From Microbacterium luticocti DSM 19459 (lineage in GTDB: Bacteria; Actinomycetota; Actinomycetes; Actinomycetales; Microbacteriaceae), in NCBI RefSeq assembly GCF_000422405.1, contig NZ_AULS01000006.1:124001-188000 (forward strand): a stretch of 64,000 nt of DNA, read 5' to 3'. Below are positions 1 to 8,400 of the stretch, piece by piece. The notes beneath the pieces are model-generated. The model did not search any database. It saw nothing but the letters and a program-made list of their open reading frames with translations, and was not told where the DNA came from. The position numbers were made by a program, and so were the translations under genes. Numbering within the stretch: the first letter of the stretch is position 1; every line of letters starts with the position of its first letter.

Positions 1-223
1 CTGGCGCGAGGTCGACGACCTGTACTCCGAGCGCGAGCGGGCGGCGCTGGCGCTGACCGAAGAGGTGACGCTCATCTCGCACGGCGGTGTGTCCGATGAG
101 GTGTGGGATGCGGCATCCGCCGTCTTCGACGCCACCGAGATGGCGCAGCTGCTGACCGCGATCGCGACGATCAACGTGTGGAACCGGCTCGCGATCTCGA
201 CGCACCAGCAGCCCGAGGACTGA
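1..223 (+). CDS. Carboxymuconolactone decarboxylase family protein (3' part)
   Basis: The frame is open from base 2 and ends at TGA 221-223, leaving 73 residues of a C-terminus. The stretch with WREVDDLYSERERAAL, LTEEVT and the closing ATINVWNRLAI is typical of the AhpD-like/CMD all-helical fold, in which the last helix follows a conserved A-x-x-N-x-W-N-R pattern. The redox CxxC motif of AhpD-type peroxidases would lie upstream of the window, so whether this is an active alkylhydroperoxidase-like enzyme cannot be judged. It reads toward the ABC transporter genes, but an 80-base gap containing its own promoter separates them. Confidence 0.8.
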   Translation, partial: WREVDDLYSERERAALALTEEVTLISHGGVSDEVWDAASAVFDATEMAQLLTAIATINVWNRLAISTHQQPED

Positions 224-290
224 CGAGGATCATCCTCGGGATGTAGACGAGAGCCGACTTCCGGCCGATGTGGGCGGGATGCGGCATCCC

Positions 291-296
291 TAGCGT
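291..296 (+). promoter_or_regulatory. -10 box TAGCGT, leaderless ABC transporter start
   Basis: TAGCGT ends 7 nt before the ATG at 304, so transcription should begin at or next to the start codon. The position fits the leaderless-gene pattern common in actinobacteria and seen repeatedly in this window. No Shine-Dalgarno sequence is present. Confidence 0.6.
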
Positions 297-303
297 CGAT
301 GAC

Positions 304-1077
304 ATGCAGATCACATCGACCGAACTGGGGCTGGCCGCCCGCGTGCACCAGCTGACCAAGACCTACGGCTCGGGCGCGGGCGAGGTACGCGCCCTCGACG
401 GCGTGACCGTCGGCATCCGGCGCGGGGAGTTCACCGCGATCATGGGGCCGTCGGGCTCGGGCAAGTCCACCCTCATGCACATCATGGCGGGCCTGGACGC
501 GCCCAGCACCGGGCGTGCCTGGATCGGTGACACCGAGATCACCGGGCTGAGCGACCTCGAGCTGACGATTCTGCGCCGCCGCCGGGTGGGCTTCGTGTTC
601 CAGGCGTTCAACCTGGTGCCCACCCTCGACGCGCTCGGCAACATCCTGCTGCCGTTCGACCTCGACGGGCGCCGCCCGTCGGCGCTCGAGAAGGCGCGCA
701 TCGACGGACTGATCGAGAGCCTCGGGCTGGGTGCGCGCCTGCGGCACCGGCCGCATGAGCTGTCGGGCGGCCAGCAGCAGCGGGTCGCCATCGCCCGCGC
801 TCTGGCCACCGCGCCCGACCTGGTGTTCGCCGACGAGCCGACCGGAAACCTCGACTCGCGGTCGGGCCGCGAGGTGCTCGCGCTGCTGCGCACCGCCAGT
901 GCCGAGCACGGACAGTCGATCGCCATGGTCACCCATGACCCGGTCGCCGCAAGCCACGCCGACCGGGTGCTGTTCCTCGGCGACGGTCGCATCGTCGCCG
1001 ACAAGCCGCGGCAGAGTGCCGAAGAGATCTCGGCCTACATGCTCGCGAACGAGCTGGATGCCCGGGTGCGGGCATGA
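304..1077 (+). CDS. ABC transporter ATP-binding protein, MacB/LolD type
   Basis: A 257-residue cytoplasmic ATPase that powers a FtsX-type permease. Visible motifs are Walker A GPSGSGKST (about 48-56), the Q-loop in VFQAFNLVPTLDA (Q100), signature LSGGQQQR (about 153-160), Walker B LVFADEPTGNLDS (from 173) and the H-loop in VTHDP. These match the MacB/LolD/FtsE subfamily, which works in lipoprotein or peptide export or as a mechanotransmitter rather than in uptake. The ATG at 304 is preferred over the upstream ATG at 268 because a -10 box sits just before it. The gene overlaps the permease by 4 nt (ATGA), so the two are probably translationally coupled. The substrate is unknown. Confidence 0.9.
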   Translation: MQITSTELGLAARVHQLTKTYGSGAGEVRALDGVTVGIRRGEFTAIMGPSGSGKSTLMHIMAGLDAPSTGRAWIGDTEITGLSDLELTILRRRRVGFVFQAFNLVPTLDALGNILLPFDLDGRRPSALEKARIDGLIESLGLGARLRHRPHELSGGQQQRVAIARALATAPDLVFADEPTGNLDSRSGREVLALLRTASAEHGQSIAMVTHDPVAASHADRVLFLGDGRIVADKPRQSAEEISAYMLANELDARVRA

Positions 1078-2486
1078 ACGCCGCGTGGCTGCGCGAACGG
1101 GGCATGGGCGCGAGCATCCTGGTGTCGGCGATCTCGGCCGCGTTCGGTGTCATCCTCATCTCGGCGACCGGATACATCGCGGCGATGCTGCGGGCCGACC
1201 CGTACGTGGGCGACAGCGGCACGCTGGCGTTCGTGCTCGGGTTTCTCACGTTCGTGCTCGTCGGGGTCGCGGTGTACGTCGCGGCGATCGTCACCGCGAA
1301 CACGTTCTCGACCGTCGTGGCCGGGCGCACCCGGCAGATCGCGCTGTTGCGCCTGATCGGCGCGTCGGCGCGGTCGCAGCGCGGTGAGGTCGCCCGGCAG
1401 GGCCTGATCGTGGGGACGATCGGGGCCGCGGTCGGACTGCTGGCCGGCACGGGTCTGTCCGCCGCCGGGGTGGCGGTCGCCGGGCGCGCGCTGGGTCTGC
1501 AGGACGTACCGTTCCAGCTCGTGCAGCCGATGCTCGTGGTGCCGGCCGTCGTGGTCGCGCTGACCACGTGGGCGGCGGCCTGGGCGGGGTCGCGGCGCGT
1601 GCTGACCGTGACGCCGTTGCAGGCGCTGGGTGCCACCGCCGAGGCCACCCGCGACGAGGTGGCGCGTCGCAGCGGCCGCCACGTGACGGCGATGGTGCTG
1701 TTCGCGTTCGGGGCGCTGCTGGTGGCCGGTGGCATCGTGCTCGGCCTGGTGTCGCCGCTGGGGGTCGTGGTGGCGTTCTTCGGCGGGGTGTTCTCGTTCA
1801 CCGGCATCGTGCTCGGCGCGGCGCTGATCATGCCGCCGGCACTGCGGCTGGTGGGGCGGGCGTTCGGCCGGGGCGCAGTCGCGCGGCTGGCCGCCGAGAA
1901 TGCGCTGCGGCATCCTGACCGGTCGAGTCGCATGGCGATCGGCGTGGTCGTCGGGGTGACGCTCGTGACGATGTTCGCCGTCGCGATGGAGTCGGCCAAG
2001 GCGGTCATGACGGCCGCCGCCGGCGGGCACCTGCCCGACGAGATGGCCACCGTGCTCGACACGTTCGCGGCGATCATGATGGGTCTGGTGGCGGTGTCGG
2101 CGGTGATCGCCGCGGTCGGCCTGGTCAACCTGCTCACGCTCGGCGTGGTGCAGCGGCGCCGCGAGCTGGGGTTGCTGCGCGCGCTGGGGCTGTCGACCGG
2201 GCAGGTGCGCCGGGTCGTGCTGCTCGAGGCCGCGCACATCACCGTGACCTCGGTGGTCGTGGGGGTGGTGCTGGGCGTCGCTTACGGCTGGGCCGGCGCG
2301 CAGTCACTGCTGGGGGCGGTGGCGGCCGACCCGAACCACGCGGCGGCGGGACTGGTGGTGCCGGCGGTGCCGTTGGCGGTGGTCGGGGTGATCGTGGCCG
2401 CGACGGCCCTGCTCACGCTGGTGGCCGCGGTGGTGCCCACCCGGCTGGCCACCCGGGTCACCCCCGTCGAGGCGCTGGCTGTGTAG
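1074..2486 (+). CDS. FtsX-like ABC transporter permease
   Basis: A 470-residue membrane protein encoded with the ATPase at 304. About ten hydrophobic segments are visible, for example near residues 15-38, 51-78 and 108-134, with several more through the middle and the C-terminal third. They are arranged as two FtsX-type units, each with a cytoplasmic coupling stretch of the type RTRQIALLRLIGAS (first half) and QRRRELGLLRALG (second half). These are the family's hallmark loops contacting the ATPase. No large periplasmic MacB domain is evident, so this is a minimal two-unit permease. It starts with ATG overlapping the upstream stop. The exported substrate cannot be inferred from the neighbours. 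Confidence 0.88.
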   Translation: MNAAWLRERGMGASILVSAISAAFGVILISATGYIAAMLRADPYVGDSGTLAFVLGFLTFVLVGVAVYVAAIVTANTFSTVVAGRTRQIALLRLIGASARSQRGEVARQGLIVGTIGAAVGLLAGTGLSAAGVAVAGRALGLQDVPFQLVQPMLVVPAVVVALTTWAAAWAGSRRVLTVTPLQALGATAEATRDEVARRSGRHVTAMVLFAFGALLVAGGIVLGLVSPLGVVVAFFGGVFSFTGIVLGAALIMPPALRLVGRAFGRGAVARLAAENALRHPDRSSRMAIGVVVGVTLVTMFAVAMESAKAVMTAAAGGHLPDEMATVLDTFAAIMMGLVAVSAVIAAVGLVNLLTLGVVQRRRELGLLRALGLSTGQVRRVVLLEAAHITVTSVVVGVVLGVAYGWAGAQSLLGAVAADPNHAAAGLVVPAVPLAVVGVIVAATALLTLVAAVVPTRLATRVTPVEALAV

Positions 2487-2530
2487 GCGGCGGGACCCGG
2501 CCTGCTGGCCGCCGCTGCCTGCTGGCGCGC

Positions 2531-2617
2531 GTGCACAACTGCGGGGATTTTCGACGACACGCCGTGGCGGGATGCCGCGGGCCCGGCGTGTCGGTCAGGA
2601 TCTCCGCCGTTGTGCAC
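2531..2617. repeat. Palindromic element, diverged copy of family A
   Basis: Imperfect inverted repeat with outer arms GTGCACAAC...GTTGTGCAC. The left arm contains ACTGCGGGGATTTTCG and the right arm its diverged complement, with ACACGCC/GGCGTGT innermost. It lies between two convergent genes. The left arm closely matches the three copies at 11916-12362, while the right arm has drifted. Nothing else is recognisable between 2487 and 2705. Confidence 0.7.
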
Positions 2618-2705
2618 ACAGGCATCCGGCCACGCCGTCACGCGGGTGCACGTCAATCGGGGTCGACGGAGCTGCCCGGGCTGGCCGCGGGGCCGAGGCC
2701 GGCCG

Positions 2706-3212
2706 TCACGCGGGAGGACGGCCGGCCGGGTTCGGATCGTGTGCCCACGTCGGTGCGAGCGCACGGATGCGGGCCGAGCGCCATTGCCAGATCGTCCACA
2801 GCACCGGCCACAGTGCGGGTGCGGCGGCGCCGCCGATCACCAGGCGCTCGCGCCACAGCGTGCGCGCCGGGTCGCCGGGCGCGGGACTGACCGCCATCTG
2901 GTGGTCCCACACGTCGAGGGCGGCCAGCGGCCCCGACAGCGGGATGCCGGTGTCGCGCAGGATGCGTACCCGTCGCCCGTGGTCGTCGCGGTGGATCTCG
3001 CTGATGTCGATGAGCTGGCGGCCCAGCGGCACCGGTCCGAGCGACAGTTGCACGATGGTGTCGTCGCCGGGTCGCCAGGCGGTGGGCAACCCGGCGAGCG
3101 AGTCGCGTTCGACGAACGGTCCGTCCAGTTCGGCGAGCGCCCGCGGGGAATGCAGGGCCCGCCAAGCGGCGTCGGCGTCACAATCGACCACGAGTTTCAC
3201 CAGGATGCGCAT
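2706..3212 (-). CDS. SRPBCC family protein
   Basis: A 168-residue protein starting MRILVKLVVDCDADAAWRALHSP. The opening strand followed by a helix with an aromatic residue is the usual entry to the SRPBCC (polyketide cyclase/START-like) helix-grip fold. The downstream pattern of alternating strands (TIVQLSLGPVPLG, QLIDISEIH, RRVRILRDTG) fits, and the C-terminal helix WPVLWTIWQWRSARIRAL would close the cavity. Such proteins bind hydrophobic ligands, and the ligand here is unknown. The start at 3212 is chosen because the fold begins there and a -10 box (TACGGT on this strand, 3226-3231) lies just upstream. The open frame extends further but without SRPBCC-like sequence. Confidence 0.65.
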   Translation of the reverse strand: MRILVKLVVDCDADAAWRALHSPRALAELDGPFVERDSLAGLPTAWRPGDDTIVQLSLGPVPLGRQLIDISEIHRDDHGRRVRILRDTGIPLSGPLAALDVWDHQMAVSPAPGDPARTLWRERLVIGGAAAPALWPVLWTIWQWRSARIRALAPTWAHDPNPAGRPPA

Positions 3213-3225
3213 GCCCCAGTGTCGC

Positions 3226-3235
3226 ACCGTAGGCT
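3226..3235. promoter_or_regulatory. Overlapping divergent -10 boxes
   Basis: TAGGCT (3230-3235) reads rightward into the ComB-like gene, whose GTG at 3242 lies 6 nt further. On the opposite strand the complement of 3226-3231 reads TACGGT, pointing to the SRPBCC gene with its start 13 nt away. The two hexamers share two base pairs, so the promoters should exclude each other physically. Confidence 0.55.
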
Positions 3236-3241
3236 TTCGTG

Positions 3242-3856
3242 GTGCTCGATCAGTCCTTCTACCAGGTGCGCCTTGACTGGGGTCGCGACGGCTTGGCCCG
3301 TTTGGCACCGGCCGACATCATCGTCGTCGTCGACGTGCTGCGGTTCAGCACGATGGCGACGGATGCCGCGGACAGCGCGCGATCGCTGCGCCTGGACGCC
3401 ACCAGCTCGGTGGACGGGGTTCCGGTCGCGGCGGCGGCCGCGGCATCCGGCGCCCTCGTCGTGGCCGGCGGACTGCGCAACGCCTCGGCGGTGGCCCGAT
3501 TCGTCGTGGACGAGCAGCATCGGCGTGGCGGACGGGTGAGCGTCACGGTGGTGCCGTGCGGTGAGGTCACCCGCGGCGGAGGAGCCGTGCGCTTCGCGAT
3601 CGAAGACCAGCTGGGTGCCGGCGCCGTCGTCGATGCGCTGGCCCTGCTCGGCATCGACCACAGCTCTCCCGAGGCGGCGGTGGCGTGCGAAGCGTTCCGG
3701 GGACTGCGCGGCGCGGTGCGGCACCTGCTGACGGCGAGCGGCTCGGGGCAGGAACTGCTCGCGCGGGGCCTGCGCGACGATGTGCTGCATGCCGCACAGG
3801 TGGATGCCTCGTCGTCGGTGCCCGTGCTGCGGGACGGCGCGTTCGAACCGGCCTGA
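3242..3856 (+). CDS. comB: 2-phosphosulfolactate phosphatase family protein
   Basis: A 204-residue protein. ADIIVVVDVLRFSTMATDAA near the N-terminus matches the ComB DVLRATTT-type active-site entry. GGLRNASAVA (about 80), the glycine-rich GAGAVVDAL, SPEAAVACEAF and the ending SGSGQELLARGLRDDVLHAA..D...VPVL also follow the family order. ComB hydrolyses 2-phosphosulfolactate in archaeal coenzyme M synthesis. In bacteria the family is widespread and its substrate is often unknown. It is shorter than the usual 230-250 residues. GTG 3239 is an in-frame alternative, but 3242 coincides with the expected transcription start of a leaderless mRNA. Confidence 0.75.
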   Translation: MLDQSFYQVRLDWGRDGLARLAPADIIVVVDVLRFSTMATDAADSARSLRLDATSSVDGVPVAAAAAASGALVVAGGLRNASAVARFVVDEQHRRGGRVSVTVVPCGEVTRGGGAVRFAIEDQLGAGAVVDALALLGIDHSSPEAAVACEAFRGLRGAVRHLLTASGSGQELLARGLRDDVLHAAQVDASSSVPVLRDGAFEPA

Positions 3857-4077
3857 ACCGGCCTACCGGCATGAGCCGGCGGCGGACTCGCTGCGCCGCG
3901 GCGATGCGCGCGGCGAGGGGTGTCTCTTCGTAACGAGCTATCTCGACTGACGAGCCATCCCGCTTGACGAGGCATCACGCGCATTCCGGCCGCGGACGGG
4001 CCGTACCCAGGCATCCCCGCAGTACCGAGGCATCCCGCGCCGTACCGTGGCATCCCCGTCCGGCGCTGTCCCGCGCC
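3857..4077. other. Intergenic region with short GGCATCC repeats
   Basis: No gene is supported between these convergent genes. Around 4003-4058 a short unit with GTACC followed by GGCATCCC recurs three times, but no strong hairpin terminator was recognised. Confidence 0.4.
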
Positions 4078-4566
4078 CTACCGCGGCGTCATTGCGGCGA
4101 GCCGGGCCGCCGGGGTGATCTCGCGGCGGCGCCATCGGAACAGGTACCGCTCGTCGAACCGTGGCGCGCACCGCACGCACGAGGTCGGCCGCGTCGGGCG
4201 TCTGTGCCGGTAGGCGACATGCCCGGCCGGGCAGGTGCCCACCCACGGCGCGAGCTCGACCGCCGTCTCGCCGTTGTGGGTGGTGCCGCCGACGTAGCCG
4301 AGGTCGCGGGCCGTGCGCTTCCATGCCGGGCCGTGGCCCGCGGCCGGTCCGGCCAGCGCGTGCGCGACCTCGTGCAGCAGCGTCTGATGGTTGGTGTCGT
4401 CGTCGTATCGCGCGGCCAGGTACCGCGAGACGCTGATGCGCTTGTGCGTGTAGTTGCACAGTCCGGCCCGTCGCTTCGCGTTGTCGAACGCGAACGACCA
4501 CGACGGGTCGAGATGGAGCGCGATCAGCGCGTCGGCCCAGGCGCGCACTCTCTGCAGATCGGACAT
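4078..4566 (-). CDS. SprT-like zinc metalloprotein
   Basis: A 162-residue protein with the zincin signature HEVAH at residues 65-69 (catalytic Glu66) and a third likely zinc ligand His78 in AGHGPAWK, as in SprT/Spartan-type domains. A C-terminal zinc ribbon is suggested by Cys112 and the CVRC pair at 130-133. SprT family members are putative proteases; eukaryotic Spartan cuts DNA-protein crosslinks. The bacterial role is poorly defined. The start at 4566 is supported by a leaderless -10 box (complement of 4573-4578). Confidence 0.82.
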   Translation of the reverse strand: MSDLQRVRAWADALIALHLDPSWSFAFDNAKRRAGLCNYTHKRISVSRYLAARYDDDTNHQTLLHEVAHALAGPAAGHGPAWKRTARDLGYVGGTTHNGETAVELAPWVGTCPAGHVAYRHRRPTRPTSCVRCAPRFDERYLFRWRRREITPAARLAAMTPR

Positions 4567-4572
4567 GCGACG

Positions 4573-4578
4573 ACGCTA
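4573..4578 (-). promoter_or_regulatory. -10 box TAGCGT, leaderless SprT-like gene
   Basis: On the minus strand TAGCGT ends 6 nt before the ATG of the SprT-like gene, and there is no ribosome binding site. Confidence 0.55.
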
Positions 4579-4598
4579 GAACATACCTACGACATCGC

Positions 4599-5126
4599 TC
4601 AGACGGCGATGGATGCCTCGGCGCGCCGCCGCTCGGCGGCGTCGACCGCGAGCAGCGTCGACTGCAGCTGGTCTTCCGGGGCACCGGACTCTTGGCGCAG
4701 GAACAGTGCGCGCTTGAAGTCGGCCCGTGCCGACTCGTAATCCTCGGCATCGTACGAGGTCTTGCCGCGATGCTGGTAGGCGAAAGCGGCGATGCCGGCC
4801 CATCCCTGCCCCTCGGCCTCTTCGGCGCACGTGGTCAGCTCGGCGAGCGCGGCGGCGTACGACCCGCGGAACTGCAGCACGGTCGCGTGCAGGATGCGTG
4901 CCCGCAGCAGATCGCGCCGGGTGCCCGCCATCCGTGCCTGGCGGACGGCATCCTCGGCCACCTCGAGCGCCTCGTCCAGCCGGTCGAGCACCTTCAGCAG
5001 CCACACCCGTTCGAGCAGGGCCGGGATGCTGCGCTGCCCGCCGATCTCGTCGAGCCGTTCCTGGCACTGCCGTAGGTCGACGATCTCGCGCAGGGTCTCG
5101 GGGTCGTATCCCTTGATATAGCTCAC
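4599..5126 (-). CDS. TPR-like helical repeat protein, unknown function
   Basis: A 175-residue all-helical protein. Helical hairpins such as LLERVWLLKVLDRLDEALEVAEDAV, ARILHATVLQFRGSYAAALAEL and AAFAYQHRGKTSYDAEDYESARADFKRAL have TPR-like alternation of small and aromatic residues, so it is probably a protein-protein interaction module. The GTG start at 5126 has an AAAGGAG ribosome binding site at 5134-5140. It lies 32 nt upstream of the SprT-like gene in the same direction, but that gene has its own promoter. No catalytic motif is visible. Confidence 0.7.
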   Translation of the reverse strand: MSYIKGYDPETLREIVDLRQCQERLDEIGGQRSIPALLERVWLLKVLDRLDEALEVAEDAVRQARMAGTRRDLLRARILHATVLQFRGSYAAALAELTTCAEEAEGQGWAGIAAFAYQHRGKTSYDAEDYESARADFKRALFLRQESGAPEDQLQSTLLAVDAAERRRAEASIAV

Positions 5127-5303
5127 CGTCGACTCCTTTCGCGCGTGTCCATCCAGTGTGCATGAGGTGTCTGCGTGCCCGCCGGGGACGCGCCGGGGTC
5201 GTGCCGACGACCGCCGTGAGGCGTCCGCATCCCTGCTCGATCACGCGCCGGCGCGGCACCCGCATCCCGGCTCCGACGCCCGTCGTTCCGGCGTCCGTCA
5301 CAC

Positions 5304-5370
5304 GACTGCGCCACGTCGCGGCGACGGCGCCGTCGATCTGTGGCGCAGTCGCCGATTCCTGGCGCAGTCG
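5304..5370. repeat. Palindromic element, GACTGCGCCAC family
   Basis: Perfect 11-bp arms GACTGCGCCAC (5304-5314) and GTGGCGCAGTC (5340-5350) enclose a GC-rich loop. The right arm is then repeated in degenerate form (CTGGCGCAGTCG, 5359-5370, and GCGCAGTCGTGG). A REP-like structure is likely, without evidence for a function. Confidence 0.6.
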
Positions 5371-5479
5371 TGGTGCGCGCAGTCGTGGTGTGTGCGATTG
5401 TGTGGTGCGCGACCCGCCCGCACGACCCGCCCGCACGACCCGCCCGCGCGACGCAGCCGCGCGACCCGCCCGCGCGTCC

Positions 5480-5485
5480 TAGGCT
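5480..5485 (+). promoter_or_regulatory. -10 box TAGGCT, leaderless SARP gene
   Basis: TAGGCT is followed after 6 nt by the GTG start at 5492, and no Shine-Dalgarno sequence is present. This fits leaderless transcription. Confidence 0.6.
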
Positions 5486-5491
5486 CGATCC

Positions 5492-8400
5492 GTGCCTTCG
5501 CTGCGCGTGTGCGTGCTCGGGCCGGTGACGATCATCGGCCCCGACCCGATCGACCTGGTCGGGACGAACGCGCGCGCGCTCGTGGCATCCCTCGCCCTCG
5601 ACGCCCCCGCCGCCCGCAGTGCCGACGCCGTCGCCGACGACGTCTGGGGTGACGACCTGCCGCAGAACCCCCGCGCGGCGCTGCAGACCCTGGTCTCGCG
5701 GGTGCGGGCCGCCGCCGGCGCCGACATCGTGCGCAGCACGCCGGGCGGGTACGCGCTCGGCGACGCCGACACCGACCTGTCCGTCGCCCGCGCCCTGCTC
5801 GACGCCGCCGATCGCACCGCCCACCACGCCACAACCCACCACAGCACCGCCCACGACGGCGCTGCCCACCACGACGCCGCCCACCACGTCCCCGGTCCGG
5901 TCGCCGATGACGGGCCCGGCGACGACGACCCCGCTGCCCGCGTCGCGCTGCTCGACGAGGCGCTCGCGCTGTGGCGCGGCGAGCCCGGGGTCGACCTCGA
6001 CCCCCGGCCCGTGGGCCAGGCGGTACGGGATGCCGCAGCCGCCGTGCGCGCCAGGCTCGAAGCATCCCGTGCCCACGCCCTGGCCGCCGCCGGCCGGCTG
6101 GCCGATGCCGCCCGGGCGCTCGCCGACCTGGCCGCGGCCCGGCCCTTCGACGAGGCCGTGCACGCCGAGCTGATGTCGGCGCTGGCCGCGGCCGGCCGTA
6201 CCGGCGAGGCGCTCGCAGTCTTCGCCGCGCTGCGCACGCGTCTGCGCGAGCAGCTCGGCACCTCGCCGGGCGCACAGGTCACCGAGCTCAACGCCCGGCT
6301 GCTGCGCACCGGCGCCGGGCGCGGCCGGGTGCGCATCGGCCTGCAGGCCGCGCCGAACGCGCTGCTCGGCCGCGATGCCGATCTCGCGGCGGTCACCGAT
6401 CTGCTGACTCACGCCCGCGTGGTCACGATCCTCGGCACGGGTGGTCTGGGCAAGACCCGGCTCGCACAGGCGCTCGCAGCCGCTGCCGACGACCCGGCGG
6501 TCGCGGTCGTGCCGCTGGCCGGGGTGCGCGCCGACGACGACGTGCCCGCGGCGATCGCTGCCGCGCTCGGAGTGAGCGAGGCCTCGCCCGGCGGGCGCCT
6601 GGCCGACGTGCGTGCCCGCCCCGACCTGCGCGCCCGCGTCGTGGGCCTGCTCGCCGAGCAGCCGACACTGCTCGTGCTCGACAACTGCGAGCAGGTGGTC
6701 GACGGGGTGGCATCCTGGGTCGCCGACATGCTCGGCGCCGTGCCGTCGCTGCACGTGCTCACCACCAGCCGCACGCCGCTGTCCCTGGCCGCCGAGGCGG
6801 TGTATCCGCTCGCCCCGCTCGAGCTGGGCGAGGGCACGGATGCCACGGCCCCGGCCGTACAGCTGTTCGTCGAGCGCGCGCACGCCGTGCGACCGGGCGC
6901 ATCGCTGCCGCGGGACGAGGTCGCCCGGCTGTGCGCGCACCTGGACGGACTGCCACTGGCGATCGAACTGGCGGCGGCCCGGGTGCGCACGATGACCACG
7001 CGGCAGATCGAAGAGCGGCTCACCGACCGGTTCGCGTTGCTGACCACCGGTGACCGGGCCGCGCCCGCCCGCCACCGCACGCTCGAAGCCGTGATCGGCT
7101 GGAGCTGGGATCTGCTGGACGAACCTGCCCGCCGGGCGATGGCGACGCTGTCGGTGCTGCCCGACGGGTTCGCCGCCGACGTGGCCGCGGCCGTGCTCGA
7201 AGAACCGGTCGACGACGTGCTCGACCGGCTGGTCTCGCAGTCGCTGCTGCTGGTGGTCGAGCAGCCCGGTGGCCAGGTGCGGTTCCGGATGCTCGAGACC
7301 ATCCGCGAGTTCGCCCTCGCCCGCCTCGGTGATCAAGATGCACAGGGCCGCAGCGACCCAATCGGCGACGGAGTCGACGCCCGCCCCGGCGACGAACCCG
7401 CCGAGCACCCCGGCACCGCCGAGCACCGCGGCGATGGAAGCGCCGGGGCCGACGCCGCGTGGCGTCGGGTCACGCACTGGGCGCGCGATTTCGCCACGGC
7501 CTGGCTCGGTTCGGCGTTCCACCGCGACGTGCACGCGCGGGTGCGGGTCGAGCACGACAACCTCATCGCCGTGCTGCACCACGCGATCGACCGAGAAGAC
7601 GATGCGACCACGGTGCTGCTGTTCGCCCTGCTCGGGCAGACCTGGATGGTGCAGGGGGCGTTCACCGAGATGACGGCGTTCGCCCCCGCGGCGTTCGCCG
7701 CGCTGCCGCGCGTGGAAGACGACGAGGTGCCGGCCGAGGCGCTGGTGACGACGTTGATCTTCGCGATCTTCATGACCCAGGCCGAGGCCGGTGTGTCCTC
7801 GGGGCGGCTGATCGCCCGGGTCCGCATGCTGCGACGTCGGAACCGACAGATGGATCCGCTGTTCGCCGCCGTCGCCGACGGGCTGCTCGCGGTGGTCGTC
7901 GCCGGCATGGGCCACGACCGCGCCGAGGTCGGCCGCGCGCTGCACGAACTGTGCACCTCGCCCGACCGGTCGCGCCGCCTGGTCGGCGACACGCTCCTGT
8001 CGCAGTGGGCCGAGAACGAGGGACAGCCGCAGGTCGCACTCGACGCAGGGCGACGGGTCTGGCAGGCCGCGCACGGCACCGAGTCCGAGTGGTTCGCGAC
8101 GATGTCGGCCGCATCCATCGCCCAGCTGGCCAGTCAGACCGCCCAGCCCGCGCTCGCCCTGGAGTGGCTCGACCGCGCCGACGAGGGATACCGGCTGTTC
8201 GGCGCCGAAGAACAGCAGCGGCAGCAGGCCTGGCTGCGTGCGTCGAACCTGCTCGCGCTCGGCGACGTCGAGTCGGCGCGGCGCATCTTCGACGACCTGG
8301 CGGTGGCGACCGAACTCACCGAGGACGGACTGGAAGCGGCATCCATCGGCCTCTACGGCCTCGCCGAGATCGCGCGAGGTCAGGGGCGGAAGGATGCCGC

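Larger units (their letters stand above)
5127..5491. other. Divergent intergenic region
   Basis: About 365 bases with no supported gene between two divergent genes. It contains the GACTGCGCCAC palindrome (described separately), a run of CGCACGACCCGCC-like short repeats at 5410-5470, and the promoter of the SARP gene at its right end. Confidence 0.5.
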
